From an uncultured Pseudoalteromonas sp. (lineage in GTDB: Bacteria; Pseudomonadota; Gammaproteobacteria; Enterobacterales; Alteromonadaceae), in assembly GCA_947493455.1 (NCBI GenBank), contig CANLRB010000001.1:248001-312000 (forward strand): a DNA stretch of 64,000 nucleotides, written 5' to 3'. The translations under genes and the position numbers were made by a program. Shown piece after piece: positions 1 through 9,278 of this stretch (positions within the stretch are counted from its first letter, which is position 1; each line of letters begins with the position of its first letter). The notes under the pieces were generated by a model. It searched no databases. It worked only from the letters and a program-made list of their open reading frames with translations, and was not told where the DNA came from.

Positions 1-1253
1 TCCAACCCCCACCCCAACTCGTCAGACAACCCAGACGACAATATATTTTCTCTAAACTGAAACGTATTCGTCAGCGCCTTACGTTGACGGTAGTGAAAGT
101 AGCTTATTTCAAACCAATGTTGAGCAGAGAACGCATACGCGGTACTCACGTAAAATACGGTTAGATTTGATAACCTTGGCGCAACCACTTCGCCGTACAT
201 GCGCCGCTTTTGCATACCAAGCATTTTACGACGGTTACTCGCAACATAAGGTTGGATATAAAGAATAGAGTCGTCGGTAAGTTGCTCATCACCGCTCGCC
301 ACATCATAGCCTGCCATCATTGAGACTTGCATATTTTCAGGTACCAAGCTAAAACCAAGTCGATAGGCATAACTCGACTCTATCGATTGCTCCTGAGTAG
401 TATTTAATTCGTCAAACGCTGAGATATTGCGCTCGCCAAACACGGTAGCCAAATCGAACCAATAATTGAGCGCAATATTGGTTAATTTCTTTTCACCATA
501 AAGCCCTAATCGCAACCATGACAAACGAGAATCATGAACAAAGGTCTGTGCATTAAATTCATCGTCAATCTCTGCGCGTGGATTTTCAAAGTCTTCGAAT
601 AAATAGGACACTTGAAAGTGATGTCTAAAGTGCCAAGTGTAGTCTAACTCAACTCCTAAATAGCGACTGCCAGATGATTCGATACGCTGTTCATCGTCAA
701 GTGCATTGTACCCCGCTCCAAGACGTCCATCCCACAACCACTTTGCTGCAAAAATATCAAACGACAACAAAGTAGACTGTCGCGAAAGCTCAATAAAATC
801 TATTTCATCATCATATAACCATGAATCACGACTTGTTAATCGTTTGCGTCCGAGCTCGGCTTTCCAATACAAAGAGTCAAATAAATTCTCTTTTACAAAC
901 TTAAGTTTTTTCACTTCAAGGAAAGTAGCATCATCTTCTTCAATCGGGTTTAAGCCATTGCGCACTTGATATACGGCACGAATGTCGGTATCGAAAAGCC
1001 AATCCTGTGATACTAATTTGTTATAGCGAAGTCCTGCAAAAATACGAATATCATCTGCGTCGCGATGCGGCCGATTAAATGGCTTTACCTTATGGTAAAA
1101 ATACCCTTTTGCTCCAATATACCATTCGTATCCCGCACTTAAGTCGTCAACTTCTTGTTCGTTATTTGCTTGCGCATTCACACTGATTGAAATAAATGCT
1201 ACCAACGAAAGTACGAAGAATATAAAAGCTTTATTTAAAAGGCTTGTAATCAT
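1..1253 (-). CDS. algE: AlgE-like outer membrane alginate export porin (3' end outside window)
   Basis: I translated this leftward open frame myself; it has no stop before the window edge, so only the N-terminal 417 codons are present. It begins with a signal peptide (MITSLLNKAF..., cleavage near SVNAQA) and continues with alternating aromatic/charged strands typical of an outer membrane beta-barrel (for example YEWYIGAKGYFYHKV and WLRLGLYGEKKL). The pattern fits the alginate-export (AlgE) porin family, which passes the finished polymer through the outer membrane. The ATG overlaps the stop of the upstream Sel1 gene by 4 bp (ATGA), so translation is probably coupled. The family call rests on barrel character plus the Alg44, AlgG and AlgK-like genes in front of it; a generic porin is the alternative. 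Confidence 0.72.
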   Translation of the reverse strand, partial: MITSLLNKAFIFFVLSLVAFISISVNAQANNEQEVDDLSAGYEWYIGAKGYFYHKVKPFNRPHRDADDIRIFAGLRYNKLVSQDWLFDTDIRAVYQVRNGLNPIEEDDATFLEVKKLKFVKENLFDSLYWKAELGRKRLTSRDSWLYDDEIDFIELSRQSTLLSFDIFAAKWLWDGRLGAGYNALDDEQRIESSGSRYLGVELDYTWHFRHHFQVSYLFEDFENPRAEIDDEFNAQTFVHDSRLSWLRLGLYGEKKLTNIALNYWFDLATVFGERNISAFDELNTTQEQSIESSYAYRLGFSLVPENMQVSMMAGYDVASGDEQLTDDSILYIQPYVASNRRKMLGMQKRRMYGEVVAPRLSNLTVFYVSTAYAFSAQHWFEISYFHYRQRKALTNTFQFRENILSSGLSDELGWGL

Positions 1254-2158
1254 TGACCCTCCTTGAGCAACATATCAATCAGCTCTTGGTATGTTAGTTG
1301 TTGTTCAGGTAGTCGATAACTATTCACTTTATTCAGTAATCTCTGAATCTCATCACGCTCAACATCAAGGGTTTGTGTTGTTTCAACGGTCGTTAATTTC
1401 TTACTAACACGGTCAAACTCGTTCTTTTTTTGCTGTGCGGTTTGCTCGTCGTAGTTAGTAGGTTTCTTTTTATCGAATAACGGGTTAGCAAGCTTGCGTT
1501 GATTAATTTCTCTGACAATGTCTGCAAATCGAGATTCTGAGTAGGCAAACTTAAATAACTCATCCTTTTTGTAGTCATACAACATATGTTGAATATCGCT
1601 CAGACTGTTTGCATGGCGGTAGGCGAAATCAGCAAAAAACGCGTTGTCAGTAAAGTTAACTTTTTGAATCACTGTGTCACAATTAACTAACCAGCCAACG
1701 CATTCTAACGGCGTTTTAGTGGCAAGTTGACGATACACACTATTAAACGCATCAACATAAACACTTGCGGGTAAGTCCAATAAGCCATGCAATAAGCGAT
1801 AGTCTGCCATTGCTTTTTCATTTCCTAAAAATGCAGCCCGCGCTATATATTTAATTCCTTGCTCATTACTTAAGTGTGGCCGAGTGATATAAAAATAACC
1901 AAGACGATAAGCTGCATTTGGCTTACCCCGCAACGTTGCCCATTCCAAAAAGTATTGAATCTCATATGTATCCATGCTCGGATTAGCCATATACGTTTCT
2001 AGCAAACGACTTAAATAACGGTCCTGTGCATTGGCATGCCCTTCAAAAGCAAGTTGCTTCAAAATCTCATTTTGTTTCGCGATGCGCTCTTGTTTAGTTG
2101 CGGCGCACGCACTACTAAACACCAGTTGCAAAATCAGAAAAAAAATTACTTTTCGCAT
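1250..2158 (-). CDS. algK: AlgK-like Sel1/TPR-repeat periplasmic (lipo)protein
   Basis: The protein is 302 residues from the chosen ATG. A longer frame starts seven codons upstream (2179), but the inner ATG has an AGGGG Shine-Dalgarno and sits where it overlaps the end of the preceding gene by 13 bp. A hydrophobic leader ends in FSSAC (Cys18), a weak lipobox, so it may be an outer membrane lipoprotein. The body contains Sel1-like helical repeats (EWATLRGKPNAAYRLGYFY, YIARAAFLGNEKAMADY). In alginate systems AlgK is a Sel1/TPR lipoprotein that helps place and dock the AlgE porin. The homology is by architecture and position; this protein is shorter than Pseudomonas AlgK and sequence identity looks low. 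Confidence 0.62.
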   Translation of the reverse strand: MRKVIFFLILQLVFSSACAATKQERIAKQNEILKQLAFEGHANAQDRYLSRLLETYMANPSMDTYEIQYFLEWATLRGKPNAAYRLGYFYITRPHLSNEQGIKYIARAAFLGNEKAMADYRLLHGLLDLPASVYVDAFNSVYRQLATKTPLECVGWLVNCDTVIQKVNFTDNAFFADFAYRHANSLSDIQHMLYDYKKDELFKFAYSESRFADIVREINQRKLANPLFDKKKPTNYDEQTAQQKKNEFDRVSKKLTTVETTQTLDVERDEIQRLLNKVNSYRLPEQQLTYQELIDMLLKEGQ

Positions 2159-3600
2159 AGCTTCGCCCCTAAGGCACAAAACTCGAATCCTTGATCTTTT
2201 TGATTTGTTATAATTTTGTCGGAGTGTGGAATGAGTGCGCCACCAAAAAAGTGAGGACCAGAACCGCGTATATCATTGTTTTTGATCTGCACTTTAAATT
2301 TATTCTTCGCGGTAATTGCAGCGAGGTGATTCTGGGTAATTTGATTATTCTCTATCTCAGCAGATGATAGTTCAGTATAGGGGTCTAATTTAAAGTCACG
2401 ATGTAGATGATCAGCCAACGAACGTGACATTAATTCAATACCATTGTCATGGTTTTGTGCCACATAATTATCATGTATTTTAGTATGTTGACTATTTCGC
2501 ACTAAAATACCGTTACCTTTATTAAAGAGTACGCGATTATTGGTTACTACGTTATGGTCACTCTCAAGCAAACTAATGCCTGCTTTATCATTAAAAATAA
2601 CGAAGTTATTAGTTATTTTATTCTCTTCAGACAAGCGGTCCATCATAATCCCGCTGCCATAGTTGTTGAAGACAATGTTTTCATGAATCGTCGAATTGTT
2701 CACTTGTCGTGAAAAAATAATACCGTGTGAATTTTTGGCCCCATAAACGATGTTATGAGCAAATACGAGTTGTGATGATTCATCATGTGGGTCAACATTA
2801 TAAAGCACACTGTCGCGAATAATGTTGCCACGAACCTCTATATTCTTCGCAAAATTGCTATAAACACCAATAAAATTATCTTCAATTGTATTACCTATTA
2901 ACTCGCCTTTCGGTGGCGGCAGAGTTAATAACAAAGCATCAAAACTCAAGGGATCTAAGCGGCTTTTAGGTTTCCCATTAAATGAAATTCCAAATGGGCT
3001 AAGTGGCCCTTGATAGCCTAGCCCCTTAATTAAACTGTGCTTTATTGAGGTTGTTGAACCATGTAATCCAAGCAAATATGGGCGAGCAGTTTGCTGACCA
3101 AAAATTAAAATTTGTTTTTTGGTTAAACTCGGCCGAGGGCCATAATTCGACGCGGTTTCGTCCCAACTCGTTATCACACTCGAATGCGCATTTAAATCAC
3201 CATTGTATATAATAAATGGCGCACGCTTTACATCCATTCTCAACTCTACATTTTTTAATGTTAAAGTTGCATTTTGAGCAATATAGATAGGTGTATACAG
3301 CACATACTTATTGTCACCAATTGCTTTAATGGCATCTTCATTTTCGATAGTGTCGCAAATTTGTTGCAACGAATACTGACCGTTTGAAATATAAATAATA
3401 TTAGGTTCTCTCGGGATACCACGGGCATTATTTACATACTCAAAATAGGTCGACGAGTTTAAGTAATAAATAAACTTCATCGGCATATGTTGCACATTGG
3501 CGTAGGCAATAGATCGCATTATACCATGGCCCTCAGTTTGAGCCGCTGCGCTGTGTGCAGCACTGCAAAACAACACCAACATAAAGATCATGCGTTTCAT
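2146..3600 (-). CDS. algG: AlgG-like mannuronan C5-epimerase
   Basis: This is a 484-residue secreted protein with signal peptide (MKRMIFMLVLFCSAAHSAAA). The middle and C-terminal parts are a right-handed parallel beta-helix built from repeats such as NTIEDNFIGVYSN, NIVFNNYGSGIMM and NFVIFNDKAGISL (CASH/NosD type). The tetrapeptide DPHD lies at residues 270-273, inside a turn of the helix. In Pseudomonas AlgG this motif is the catalytic signature of the periplasmic epimerase that converts D-mannuronate to L-guluronate in the nascent polymer. Two bases separate it from the Alg44-like gene upstream. A different polysaccharide epimerase or lyase is possible, but DPHD together with the neighbours makes AlgG the best reading. 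Confidence 0.82.
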   Translation of the reverse strand: MKRMIFMLVLFCSAAHSAAAQTEGHGIMRSIAYANVQHMPMKFIYYLNSSTYFEYVNNARGIPREPNIIYISNGQYSLQQICDTIENEDAIKAIGDNKYVLYTPIYIAQNATLTLKNVELRMDVKRAPFIIYNGDLNAHSSVITSWDETASNYGPRPSLTKKQILIFGQQTARPYLLGLHGSTTSIKHSLIKGLGYQGPLSPFGISFNGKPKSRLDPLSFDALLLTLPPPKGELIGNTIEDNFIGVYSNFAKNIEVRGNIIRDSVLYNVDPHDESSQLVFAHNIVYGAKNSHGIIFSRQVNNSTIHENIVFNNYGSGIMMDRLSEENKITNNFVIFNDKAGISLLESDHNVVTNNRVLFNKGNGILVRNSQHTKIHDNYVAQNHDNGIELMSRSLADHLHRDFKLDPYTELSSAEIENNQITQNHLAAITAKNKFKVQIKNNDIRGSGPHFFGGALIPHSDKIITNQKDQGFEFCALGAKLCEK

Positions 3601-3602
3601 TT

Positions 3603-4634
3603 TTAAAATGTCTCTATTCGAACAGTGGCAAAACTGCTTGATGCCGCACTCGATAAAGGTTGCATAGGTTCAAGCGAGACAAGTGCCGTATCGGGTATCT
3701 CAGGATGCACTTGAATTCGTGTTACCTGCGCTGCAATTACTTCACCACTGCTTAAGCGCATGTTGGCTTTGTCGCCCTCAGTGATTTTGTCTACTTTTGC
3801 AATATCAACCAACGCACTGATCGATAACTGAGCTTGTTCAGCACGCACAGTAACAAGTGGTTCACCAAGCGCAACAAATACACCAGATTGACTAAGTACC
3901 GCATCAATCATGCAATTGCACGGCGATTCAACCGCCAGTACGCCACCATTAACACGCTTGACTGTGCCGATTAACTCTCCTTTGGCAACCATTTTATTCG
4001 TGCTTGCCAGCTTCATTTCAAATACGCCATCACCCGGTGAGCGTAATTGCACGCTGTTGTTAGAAATAGTAACTTGATTACTTTCAACCACATACATACG
4101 ATTATAAAAAGTAAAACTGACAAACCACAGCAAACCAATAATGACACCCAAATACAGTATGTGACCGAAAATACGTTTTAACTGAAAAGCAAATTCTGCA
4201 AATCCACTTCGCTCAACAACTAGTCGTTTATCTAAATCTTTGTTTACTTGCTTGTTTTCGCTGGCAATTGCCAACAGATCACCGGCTGTCACAATTTCGC
4301 CTGCCAGATACGCATTGATCATGTAATGGATTAGCGAAATTGATTGACTCGACAGTTCGCTAAAACGCCCGGCATAATTACTGCTTTCTGGATTGTAACG
4401 AACCCGTTCAATATTAACTTTGATGCGAAAATCATAGTCAGCGAAATCAAAAATTAAATGTGCTGTTAGATGATGTTGTTCGCCGAGCTCACTTGGAAAG
4501 TCATCGATCGACAACCCCGACACGGACCAGTCTGCAGTGTGGAAAGTGTGATCTCCGATTTGCACTGTCGCCGGTATGCGAAATCGAACATGTTGCCTAT
4601 GTTGTTCAGCTTCATGAGTTACTTGTTCTGACAA
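3603..4634 (-). CDS. alg44: Alg44-like PilZ-HlyD alginate co-polymerase / c-di-GMP sensor
   Basis: The protein has 343 residues. The N-terminus is a PilZ domain with both c-di-GMP contacts in place: R13-x3-R17 and D35-W-S37-x2-G40. A single membrane helix follows at about residues 154-176 (LYLGVIIGLLWFVSFTFY). The rest is a periplasmic HlyD/biotinyl-lipoyl-type domain (VQLRSPGDGVFEM, GGVLAVESPCNCMIDAVL). That order is the architecture of Alg44, the receptor that switches on the Alg8 polymerase when c-di-GMP is bound. It is the first gene of the visible leftward operon. The polymerase gene alg8, which precedes alg44 in Pseudomonas, is not next to it here and must lie past the left edge or elsewhere. 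Confidence 0.82.
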   Translation of the reverse strand: MSEQVTHEAEQHRQHVRFRIPATVQIGDHTFHTADWSVSGLSIDDFPSELGEQHHLTAHLIFDFADYDFRIKVNIERVRYNPESSNYAGRFSELSSQSISLIHYMINAYLAGEIVTAGDLLAIASENKQVNKDLDKRLVVERSGFAEFAFQLKRIFGHILYLGVIIGLLWFVSFTFYNRMYVVESNQVTISNNSVQLRSPGDGVFEMKLASTNKMVAKGELIGTVKRVNGGVLAVESPCNCMIDAVLSQSGVFVALGEPLVTVRAEQAQLSISALVDIAKVDKITEGDKANMRLSSGEVIAAQVTRIQVHPEIPDTALVSLEPMQPLSSAASSSFATVRIETF

Positions 4635-4975
4635 ACTATACCTCCACCAATTACACTAATTTAGTAGAATATGTCGCCTTAACTTCGCGTTTTTATACGC
4701 ATAAGCCAACGTGATCAAACCTAAGTATAGTGAGAGTTATCTGTTTGCAAAGTGACAACAGGTTAATTTTCAAACACATTTTAACTTGATTTTTTTATGA
4801 ATTAAGGCTTCTTATATACCAAGAATGTAACAAAGAATGTCTTTAAAATATGCTAACCCTCTGTTTTACATATATCAAATCACTCAATTTCGAATAAACT
4901 GGGCGCTCGCAATAATGGACCGTCGACAGTTTTATAAATAACTTTTACAATCACATTTTTAGTTTCAATTTCGCT
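4635..4975. other. divergent intergenic region between the alginate-type operon and the CadC-like regulator
   Basis: This gap of 341 bp lies between two divergent start codons and must hold both promoters. It is AT-rich. I see no long inverted repeat and no convincing paired -35/-10 boxes. Short antisense frames across it look like chance openings. Confidence 0.6.
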
Positions 4976-6955
4976 ATGACCAAAAATACGACTATTAACG
5001 ATTATCAAATAAACTGGCAAAGTGGCGAATTGTTCTATAACGGCGAAATTACTCAACTCGAGCCCAAGCTCGTGCAAGTACTCAAGGTGCTCGTCGATGC
5101 AAATGGCGAACTTGTCACTTATGACCAATTGCAGCAAAAAGTATGGCCAGACGTGGTCGTTGCACCAAATGCGTTGCAACGGATAATCACCCAGCTTAGA
5201 CGTCATCTCGGTGACAGTGCCAAGCAACAAAAAGTAATAAGAACCCACCCCAAGCGCGGTTATAGCTTAGTTGCACCTTGCATGGAACATGCCTCTGTTG
5301 AAGAACCAACCAACAAAGTTAGCCGCAAATTAGCTTTCTCGATTGCACTAATCAGCACCCTTATTTTATTGGCACTCGTTTTAAGTATGAGTGGGTCAAT
5401 TAATGAAGGAAAAAAAACAAAAAACGCTGTATTTATAAAGCAAATACGCAGTATTGATACGCAATCTAACAAAATATCCAATGTACTGGCCTACCAAGAT
5501 AATGAATTTGTTTTCACCGAAGAAGTGGCTGGTAAATTAAACTTAGTGCGGCTAGATGAAAAAAATAATACAAAGCATGTGTTACTCTCTGATCTTTGGT
5601 TGCATGGTGCAATAAACCATGCGCCAAATGGCGGTCTTTATCTTTCAAAAACAAGGTTCAATAACGGGATTAAATGCGCAGAAATTATTAATTTTAAAGT
5701 GAACACGGGTATACAAAATACTCTTTTTCCTTGTCAAAATAATTTTAACCATTCTGCGATGCAGTACGATGAAAACAGTATTTTGTTTTTAAAAACGAAC
5801 AAAAATCGGCAATCACAACTGTTCCACCTAGATTTACGAGACAACAAACAAACGCTAATTGATAATGCGCAGATAGCGCAATTTAAGGTTAATTTTCATA
5901 GTCAGGATATCGCTGTCAGAATTGACCGACACATCTACATTGGCAATGTAACTGCAGACAAGTTAAACCTAAACTCACCGCGTCTTACCCTTGAAGATAA
6001 TGATGCTGTTAGTATGTTTTGGCTTAACAACAATACCCTTATGGTCGCGCATAAAAAACAACTCTTTTGGCTTAAAGAAGATTTAACAAACGACACTACG
6101 ACACTTGCAACACCGAGAAATGCAAGTCAAATTACAAGCAAAGACAATCGACTATTTACATTATTAACACAACAAAACTGGCAACCGAGAAAAACAAACT
6201 TTGCCTCTTTATCACCCTTTATCGCAGTTACACAATCGAAATTTAGTGATAAAAATAGTCAGTTTAGGCCTAATAGTGATGATATTTCTTTTTTATCTGA
6301 CCGCAGCGGCACGACCCAAGTGTGGCTTGTAACCGGAGAAAACAATAATCAACTGACGCAGAGTGAAAATGACATTACATCTTATATTTGGACAAATCGA
6401 GATGAACTCTTTTATCTCGCTAACAACCAACTTTGGCGATTAAATCTAAGTGGAGAAAACCACTCCATACAGCTCAATTATGATGTGCATAGCATAATGC
6501 AATATTATGGCGATTCACTGTTGCTCAAAGTACAGAAAAACAACCGTTCTGAAGCGTTTATTATCGAATATCATTTAACCCAGCAGACCGCTGAAACAGT
6601 ATTAGAACACGATGCACATTGGGTGCAACGATTTGATGAAAATATACTTTTATATAATATTGATGGGCGCCTTAAAAAGAAAGTAGACGGCCAGCCAAGC
6701 ACGATTACAGCGCTTCCTTCATTTATTTTACAATGGCGCTATTTCGTTAAAGATGGATACGTATATTTGCAAGATAAACAACAAAATGTATGGCGTTACA
6801 ACGCATTGCATGAAAAGGCTGAAGTGGTTGGTAAATATGATATTAACAACTTGTTTATGACAGACTTTAAGCCTCAATCAAACACCATGCTTAGCGACAA
6901 CTATATAAGCGAACACGCTGAATTGGTTGAAATTTACTACAGTAATCAACAGTAA
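4976..6955 (+). CDS. CadC/ToxR-family membrane transcriptional regulator with a TolB-like C-terminal region
   Basis: The protein has 659 residues. Residues about 8-100 form an OmpR/PhoB-type winged helix (LVTYDQLQQKVWPDV, LQRIITQLRRHLGD, IRTHPKRGYSLVAP). One membrane helix lies at about 119-138 (LAFSIALISTLILLALVLSM). The large periplasmic part resembles a WD40/TolB beta-propeller (FRPNSDDISFLSDRSGTTQV). Such CadC-like proteins bind DNA from the membrane and sense a periplasmic signal directly. The gene is divergent from the alginate-type operon, so regulation of that operon is a fair inference, not shown. No strong ribosome-binding site precedes the ATG. Confidence 0.85.
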   Translation: MTKNTTINDYQINWQSGELFYNGEITQLEPKLVQVLKVLVDANGELVTYDQLQQKVWPDVVVAPNALQRIITQLRRHLGDSAKQQKVIRTHPKRGYSLVAPCMEHASVEEPTNKVSRKLAFSIALISTLILLALVLSMSGSINEGKKTKNAVFIKQIRSIDTQSNKISNVLAYQDNEFVFTEEVAGKLNLVRLDEKNNTKHVLLSDLWLHGAINHAPNGGLYLSKTRFNNGIKCAEIINFKVNTGIQNTLFPCQNNFNHSAMQYDENSILFLKTNKNRQSQLFHLDLRDNKQTLIDNAQIAQFKVNFHSQDIAVRIDRHIYIGNVTADKLNLNSPRLTLEDNDAVSMFWLNNNTLMVAHKKQLFWLKEDLTNDTTTLATPRNASQITSKDNRLFTLLTQQNWQPRKTNFASLSPFIAVTQSKFSDKNSQFRPNSDDISFLSDRSGTTQVWLVTGENNNQLTQSENDITSYIWTNRDELFYLANNQLWRLNLSGENHSIQLNYDVHSIMQYYGDSLLLKVQKNNRSEAFIIEYHLTQQTAETVLEHDAHWVQRFDENILLYNIDGRLKKKVDGQPSTITALPSFILQWRYFVKDGYVYLQDKQQNVWRYNALHEKAEVVGKYDINNLFMTDFKPQSNTMLSDNYISEHAELVEIYYSNQQ

Positions 6956-7012
6956 ACTAACTCAACCAATTCACGACAGGTGGCGTACTCTAAACTACTT
7001 TATGTCCTCAGC

Positions 7013-8137
7013 CTATTTAAGTAAACTTAACTGCCCTTTGATATATGAAAGGGCATCTTGGTTATTCGCTTTTTGCGCATGCTTTTGTGCTTTTAATAAA
7101 GTACGCTTACTTTCAGCCATTTTACCCGCTAAACTCTCAATTTTTGCTTTTCGAGTCATATAATATACATTTGAAGGTGAACGCGTGTGAACATCATTAA
7201 TCACCTTTAAAGCACGGTCAAATTGCTTTTGTTCTGCGTAATAAAAGCTTAAAGAAATAAGGGTGCTATTAGCGTCGTGCTCTTTATTATATTTAACAGC
7301 AAGGCGCTTATAGTAATCTTCAACTCCCTTAGCGCCTGTCTGTGCAAACTGTGCCGCTGACGGTGACAAATCGCTAAACAACCAACCGACCGCATTGTCA
7401 AAACTAAGCGTTGCGACTGATAAGAAGTTCATTTTACTGAAATCGCTAAACTGAACCTGCCTGCTTTGATCGTCAAATGCTTGTTTTATTTTATTAAACA
7501 GAGGTTTATTACTTTCAAATGGTCCAAGAGAGAGTGACAACCAAGTATTATTATAAACATCGGTTATTTTGCTATTTACAAGCCCTGTTACAAGCCCTGA
7601 TTTATCCAATTCGAGTGCTGGAGAAGCAACAATATAGCCTTGAAATAAACTTGGTTCGGTTAAGTAAACGTAAAGTGGAAAGTTACCATTGCTCGAAAAC
7701 CCTTCGATAATATTAAAACCCTGCGTTTTATAGCGTTTATCTATGAGAGGCATGACTTCATGCTGAAGCACCTGCAACTGTAATTTGTTCGCAATACCCG
7801 AAGCGGCAACATCTTTTGGGTGTAAATCAGATTCAACGTCTATGGCAGGGATACGCACTAAGATCATTTGTGGCATGGGTCCCATAGCAACATGGCTCAA
7901 CCAATCAATATGATGCGTCAATACCTCAAGGCGCGTTGCACCTGATGTGGTATACATCACAGGATAAGTTTTACTTGCGTCATAACCATATGGTAACACC
8001 ACTTTGATTTTTAAACTTTGCTTAGCTAAAGTCGAATCAAGTTGATGTTCTTTTGTCTCTATATTAGCCCAACTAGGCATTGCTAACAGTGTACTTAAAA
8101 TCACAAAAGCCCATTGCAAACATATCTTCTTAATCAT
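7013..8137 (-). CDS. secreted alpha/beta-hydrolase (putative esterase) with C-terminal TPR-like helices
   Basis: I chose the ATG at 8137 because TTGAGG lies six bases upstream; a TTG at 8149 opens the same frame. A signal peptide (CLQWAFVILSTLLAMPSWA) is followed by an esterase-D-like region (LKIKVVLPYGYDASKTYPVM, LQVLQHEVMPLIDKRYKT). The nucleophile-elbow candidate is GFSSNG near residue 148; most relatives have GxSxGG here, so one Gly is replaced by Asn. The last 100 residues look like TPR helices (SLSFYYAEQKQFDRALKVIND). It may hydrolyse ester substrates in the periplasm, but the acid and histidine of the triad could not be located with confidence. It converges on the CadC-like gene. Confidence 0.7.
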   Translation of the reverse strand: MIKKICLQWAFVILSTLLAMPSWANIETKEHQLDSTLAKQSLKIKVVLPYGYDASKTYPVMYTTSGATRLEVLTHHIDWLSHVAMGPMPQMILVRIPAIDVESDLHPKDVAASGIANKLQLQVLQHEVMPLIDKRYKTQGFNIIEGFSSNGNFPLYVYLTEPSLFQGYIVASPALELDKSGLVTGLVNSKITDVYNNTWLSLSLGPFESNKPLFNKIKQAFDDQSRQVQFSDFSKMNFLSVATLSFDNAVGWLFSDLSPSAAQFAQTGAKGVEDYYKRLAVKYNKEHDANSTLISLSFYYAEQKQFDRALKVINDVHTRSPSNVYYMTRKAKIESLAGKMAESKRTLLKAQKHAQKANNQDALSYIKGQLSLLK

Positions 8138-8300
8138 ACTCATCCTCAATTAATATATTTTTAATAAGAGGCTAAATCTTTTCAAAACAGTCAGTTAAAA
8201 GATTGATTAAGGGCTGATATAAAGCTGATATTTTGCTGATGAGGTGCTTTTATCACAGTTTTTATACCAATTTCGTTAAATAATTTCCATTAGACAAAAA

Positions 8301-8327
8301 AATACCGAGCATACTTTGCTCGGTATT
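8301..8327 (-). terminator. Rho-independent terminator of the traT-like gene
   Basis: An 11-bp perfect stem (AATACCGAGCA / TGCTCGGTATT) with a 5-nt loop. Read leftwards it is followed by TTTTTGTC, as expected for a terminator of the leftward TraT-family gene. Confidence 0.85.
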
Positions 8328-8395
8328 GTAATTTATCAACCTATCATCGTTTCATAACGATTTATGGGTCAAAAAAGTAAAAATTAGATTAGGGC

Positions 8396-9127
8396 CTATA
8401 GCATGCCTGACATAACATTGATCAGACCTTTAACAAGCTCAGGACGTGCTTCGGCGAACTCTAAGTTCATCTTATTTGCAGTCGAAACAACGCGAGTGTA
8501 GTATTCTTTTCGGTTGCGTTGTTCATTACTTGTTTGTAGTGAGCCACCCGACATACCATTTTGGATATTGTGCGTTGACGCTTTGTTAACAATTACACCA
8601 TCACGCGCTTTTTCACTAATTTTAACGTCCGTTACCATAGTGTATAGCACGTCTTCAACCATTGAATCAGCTAAAAAGCCGATCGTAGCGCCAGCGATAC
8701 CCGCTGCAACTTGACCATTACCACCACCAAACGCAGAACCCACTACGCCGCCGGCAATTGCACCACCATAACCTTGTGATAGGAATGCACTTGCTTCATT
8801 GGCATCTGATTTACCAATTTTACGTACATTAAGCATTACCCAGTATTGCGCAGCTTCTGGGTCATTAATAATTTTGTACCCTTTTGCTTGAATCGCACTA
8901 ATAATCGGTTGCGCTTGAACCATACCTTGTTTATCCGAAGTATCTCTAAACTGCACAAATACAGTTCGTTTATCAGGACCAACAGGGTCTAACCAAACAG
9001 TTTCAGAAAGTTGAGTACTTACTTCTAAGTCTCTTTTTTTCACAGCGGTTTTCATTGCTGTACAACCCGATAACGCTAAACTTGCAACTGCTAACGCCAC
9101 AACTATAAAGTTTTTCATGTGATTCAT
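8396..9127 (-). CDS. traT: TraT-family outer membrane lipoprotein
   Basis: This 243-residue lipoprotein has a textbook lipobox LALSGC (Cys22). Nearly every family landmark is recognisable: KKRDLEVSTQLSETVWLDP, VFVQFRDTSDK, a Gly/Ala-rich membrane segment (GYGGAIAGGVVGSAFGGG), DSMVEDVLYTMVTDVKISE and TRVVSTANKMNLEF. TraT of F plasmids causes surface exclusion and serum resistance; chromosomal copies in marine bacteria have no assigned role. AGGAG lies seven bases upstream of the ATG. The gene is monocistronic, with its own terminator, and there is no conjugation gene nearby, so this is a chromosomal homologue and not a plasmid remnant. Confidence 0.9.
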   Translation of the reverse strand: MNHMKNFIVVALAVASLALSGCTAMKTAVKKRDLEVSTQLSETVWLDPVGPDKRTVFVQFRDTSDKQGMVQAQPIISAIQAKGYKIINDPEAAQYWVMLNVRKIGKSDANEASAFLSQGYGGAIAGGVVGSAFGGGNGQVAAGIAGATIGFLADSMVEDVLYTMVTDVKISEKARDGVIVNKASTHNIQNGMSGGSLQTSNEQRNRKEYYTRVVSTANKMNLEFAEARPELVKGLINVMSGML

Positions 9128-9278
9128 TAAATATCTCCTTGTCCATTTCTATCAACCACAAAAATGTACGCTTAATGCGCAGAATTAATCATACACTATT
9201 GAAATATTTTTTTACTATTTTTTTTAGACAAACACCTATTTGGCCTAATTGCTTCATTAAACCAAAGTAAACAAGTAA

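Noticed and set aside
706-969. 87-codon rightward frame inside the porin gene
   Set aside because: It is antisense to a clear beta-barrel coding region, has no ribosome-binding site and low-complexity composition.
4460-4714. 84-codon rightward frame across the alg44-like start
   Set aside because: It lies mostly antisense to the PilZ domain and has no recognisable product.
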